The translations under genes and the position numbers were made by a program. A stretch of 6,134 nt of DNA from Gammaproteobacteria bacterium. GTDB lineage: Bacteria; Pseudomonadota; Gammaproteobacteria; Steroidobacterales; Steroidobacteraceae. This document shows, in pieces, positions 4,819 to 6,134 of the stretch. Every line of letters starts with the position of its first letter. Positions within the stretch are counted from its first letter, which is position 1. The DNA lies in assembly GCA_028293725.1 (NCBI GenBank), contig JAQGOE010000325.1, positions 1 through 6,134 on the forward strand, read 5' to 3'. The notes beneath the pieces were generated by a model that did not search any database, had not been told where the DNA came from, and saw only the letters and a program-made list of their open reading frames with translations.

Positions 4819-6134
4819 ATGGCCACGTACTTCCTCCGCTCCAAGCATCTTTCAAGAGGCAAGGGCGCTCGAGTCACGCGATCCGCCGCCTATTGCGCCG
4901 GCGAGCGCATTCGCGACGAGCGCACGAGCGACGTCTACGACTTCTCGGATCGTCACGATGTGGCTTACAAGGAAGTCACGTTGCCGGCGGAACTCGAGGG
5001 CCGCGACGAGATGGCCTGGGCCCAGGACCGCGCCACCCTTTGGAATGCTGCAGAGCACGCTGGTCGGCGTCGCAATTCTCGCCTGGCTCGCGAATGGCTC
5101 GTCCTGCTACCCCCGGAGCTGACTACGCAACAGCGCGTCCAACTGGTCCGGACATTCGCCAGAGAGCTGGCCGACAAGTATCGATGCGCCGTCGATGTTT
5201 GCGTTCATGAGCCGCGGCTCGGTGCCGATCGCCGCAATCACCACGCTCACCTGTTGATGACCACTCGCGAGGTGACCCCCGATGGGCTGGGGTCACGTAC
5301 GACTCTGGAGTTGGGCGGAAGGGAGCGGCATTTGCTCGGAATCGCAGGTTCTTCGCGAGACGAGTATCTGTCCATTCGAGAACGTTGGGCGCAAGTGACC
5401 AACCAGGCTCTCCACGATGCGGGCCTGGCGGTCCGCGTCGATCATCGCAGTTTGGAACGCCAGGGTATCGACCGCGAGCCAACACCGAACATCCCCGGAA
5501 AGGTGTTTTATGCAGAACGGCGATCGCAAACACGCAGCGCCGCGGGCGATGAGATCCGCGCGAGGCACCGCGAGCGGGTCGAGGCGCGGCTCAAGGGCGG
5601 CGACGAGCTTGCTCGCGTCCTGCAAAAGCAGAAGGCGGCACTCAGGGAGCGCGCGGTAGAGGATTCAAAACGTCGGGAAGCTCGTCCGAAGCAGATCCGC
5701 TGGGGCGCACTTACGAGAGAGGAGCGAAACGAGAAGCGGCGTGAGCGATATCTGGCCCGCCGCGCGACCCAGAAGTTGGACGCCGTAGGGGAGGCGAAGA
5801 GACGCGAGACAGCGCGGGTCAGGTACCGCGCGAGTATGCAGCAAAATCCCGAGGCGGTCAGGGAATCGCGTCGACAGTGGCGCAAAGCCCATGCGAAAGA
5901 GGTCAACAGCAACCAGCAGGAGTACCGCAAGAAGCACGCGCAGGAGTTGGCCCTAAAGCGACGCGAATACCGCAGGGTCCACGCTGAAGAGGAGAATCGC
6001 AAGCAGCGCGAGCGCCGTCAAAGGGGCGCCGAGCGAGGCCTGTCGAAGTCGTCTTCCCCAACCGCTGACGAGTCGGCACAACGTTGGATAGCGTACCGCG
6101 AGAGCCACGGTCCGGGCCCAACTCCCGAGGAATC
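4819..6134 (+). CDS. MobA/MobL family (MobQ) relaxase, 3' end outside window
   Basis: The relaxase cuts one strand at oriT, stays covalently bound through a tyrosine, and pilots the DNA into the recipient during plasmid or element mobilization. 438 codons are open to the window edge. The relaxase domain spans about residues 1-215. It opens MATYFLRSKHLSRGKGARV, and Y25 in TRSAAY aligns with the catalytic tyrosine of RSF1010 MobA. LWNAAEHAG and REWLVLLPPEL follow. The metal-binding motif is NHHAHLL (N140-H141-H142-A-H144), and DHRSLERQGI (208-217) matches the conserved DHR-LE-QGI element. Residues about 225-435 are highly charged, Arg/Lys/Glu-rich and probably helical, with tandem 15-residue repeats, instead of the primase domain fused in RSF1010 MobA. 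The ATG at 4819 is fixed by the family N-terminus and by an in-frame TGA at 4753-4755; GGAA 12 bases upstream is a weak ribosome-binding site. The family is firm; total length is unknown. Confidence 0.93.
   Translation, partial: MATYFLRSKHLSRGKGARVTRSAAYCAGERIRDERTSDVYDFSDRHDVAYKEVTLPAELEGRDEMAWAQDRATLWNAAEHAGRRRNSRLAREWLVLLPPELTTQQRVQLVRTFARELADKYRCAVDVCVHEPRLGADRRNHHAHLLMTTREVTPDGLGSRTTLELGGRERHLLGIAGSSRDEYLSIRERWAQVTNQALHDAGLAVRVDHRSLERQGIDREPTPNIPGKVFYAERRSQTRSAAGDEIRARHRERVEARLKGGDELARVLQKQKAALRERAVEDSKRREARPKQIRWGALTREERNEKRRERYLARRATQKLDAVGEAKRRETARVRYRASMQQNPEAVRESRRQWRKAHAKEVNSNQQEYRKKHAQELALKRREYRRVHAEEENRKQRERRQRGAERGLSKSSSPTADESAQRWIAYRESHGPGPTPEE
5869..6048 (+). repeat. Four tandem 45-bp (15-residue) coding repeats in the relaxase C-terminus
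   Basis: Residues 351-365 (RRQWRKAHAKEVNSN), 366-380 (QQEYRKKHAQELALK), 381-395 (RREYRRVHAEEENRK) and the degenerate 396-410 (QRERRQRGAERGLSK) align without gaps at a period of 15. The conserved pattern is x-R/Q-x-W/Y-R-x-x-H-A-x-E. A looser copy precedes them (RYRASMQQNPEAVRES). The pattern resembles basic repeats I recall from some phage and HNH-nuclease proteins. A DNA-contacting helical array is a plausible but unproven role. Confidence 0.75.

Noticed and set aside
5508..6002. Minus-strand 164-codon open frame in the relaxase gene
   Set aside because: It is an Arg/Ser-rich antisense shadow of the charged relaxase tail; the plus-strand frame has clear family motifs.
1..6134. CRISPR array, tRNA, rRNA or complete insertion sequence
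   Set aside because: No regularly spaced repeats, no tRNA-like T-loop and acceptor pairing, no rRNA motifs and no transposase signature were seen on either strand.

Overview
The window is about 60% G+C. Its Shine-Dalgarno-like sites (AAGGA, GGAGG) and protein families suggest a proteobacterium, probably beta or gamma; I cannot name a genus from the sequence. It looks like an accessory region: a relaxase gene of the mobilizable-plasmid type, sporadically distributed gene families, sizeable gene-poor gaps and one apparently damaged gene. A mobilizable element or genomic island is the most economical reading.

Layout. Bases 1-1621, minus strand: a compact operon read right to left. It holds a TIGR04255-family protein (800-1621), a helix-turn-helix protein (188-781) and a third, unrecognised frame (237 down to the window edge) that overlaps the end of the helix-turn-helix gene. 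Bases 1622-1911: an AT-rich spacer with short duplicated motifs, a possible 32-codon plus-strand ORF and a perfect 12-bp palindrome. Bases 1912-3476, minus strand: a DUF1016/YhcG-type PDDEXK nuclease-like gene, then a small basic conserved-type protein 29 bp downstream. Bases 3477-3990: no gene that I can support. Bases 3991-4496, minus strand: a small single-domain cupin gene whose C-terminal coding continues in another frame, indicating a small deletion or frameshift. Bases 4497-4818: a divergent intergenic region carrying a 14-bp perfect inverted repeat, the best candidate for an origin of transfer. Bases 4819-6134, plus strand: a MobA/MobL (MobQ) relaxase, open at the right edge of the window, with tandem 15-residue basic repeats in its C-terminal part.

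How the parts may work together. The relaxase and the adjacent repeat region would form a mobilization module, nicking at oriT to start conjugal DNA transfer when a helper supplies the mating channel. The nuclease-like gene pair and the TIGR04255/HTH operon look like cargo; both gene types fit defence or selfish-element cargo, but nothing in the window proves that role. The least described items are the TIGR04255-HTH-unknown operon, the hairpin-encoded linker inside the DUF1016 protein and the repeat-tailed relaxase.
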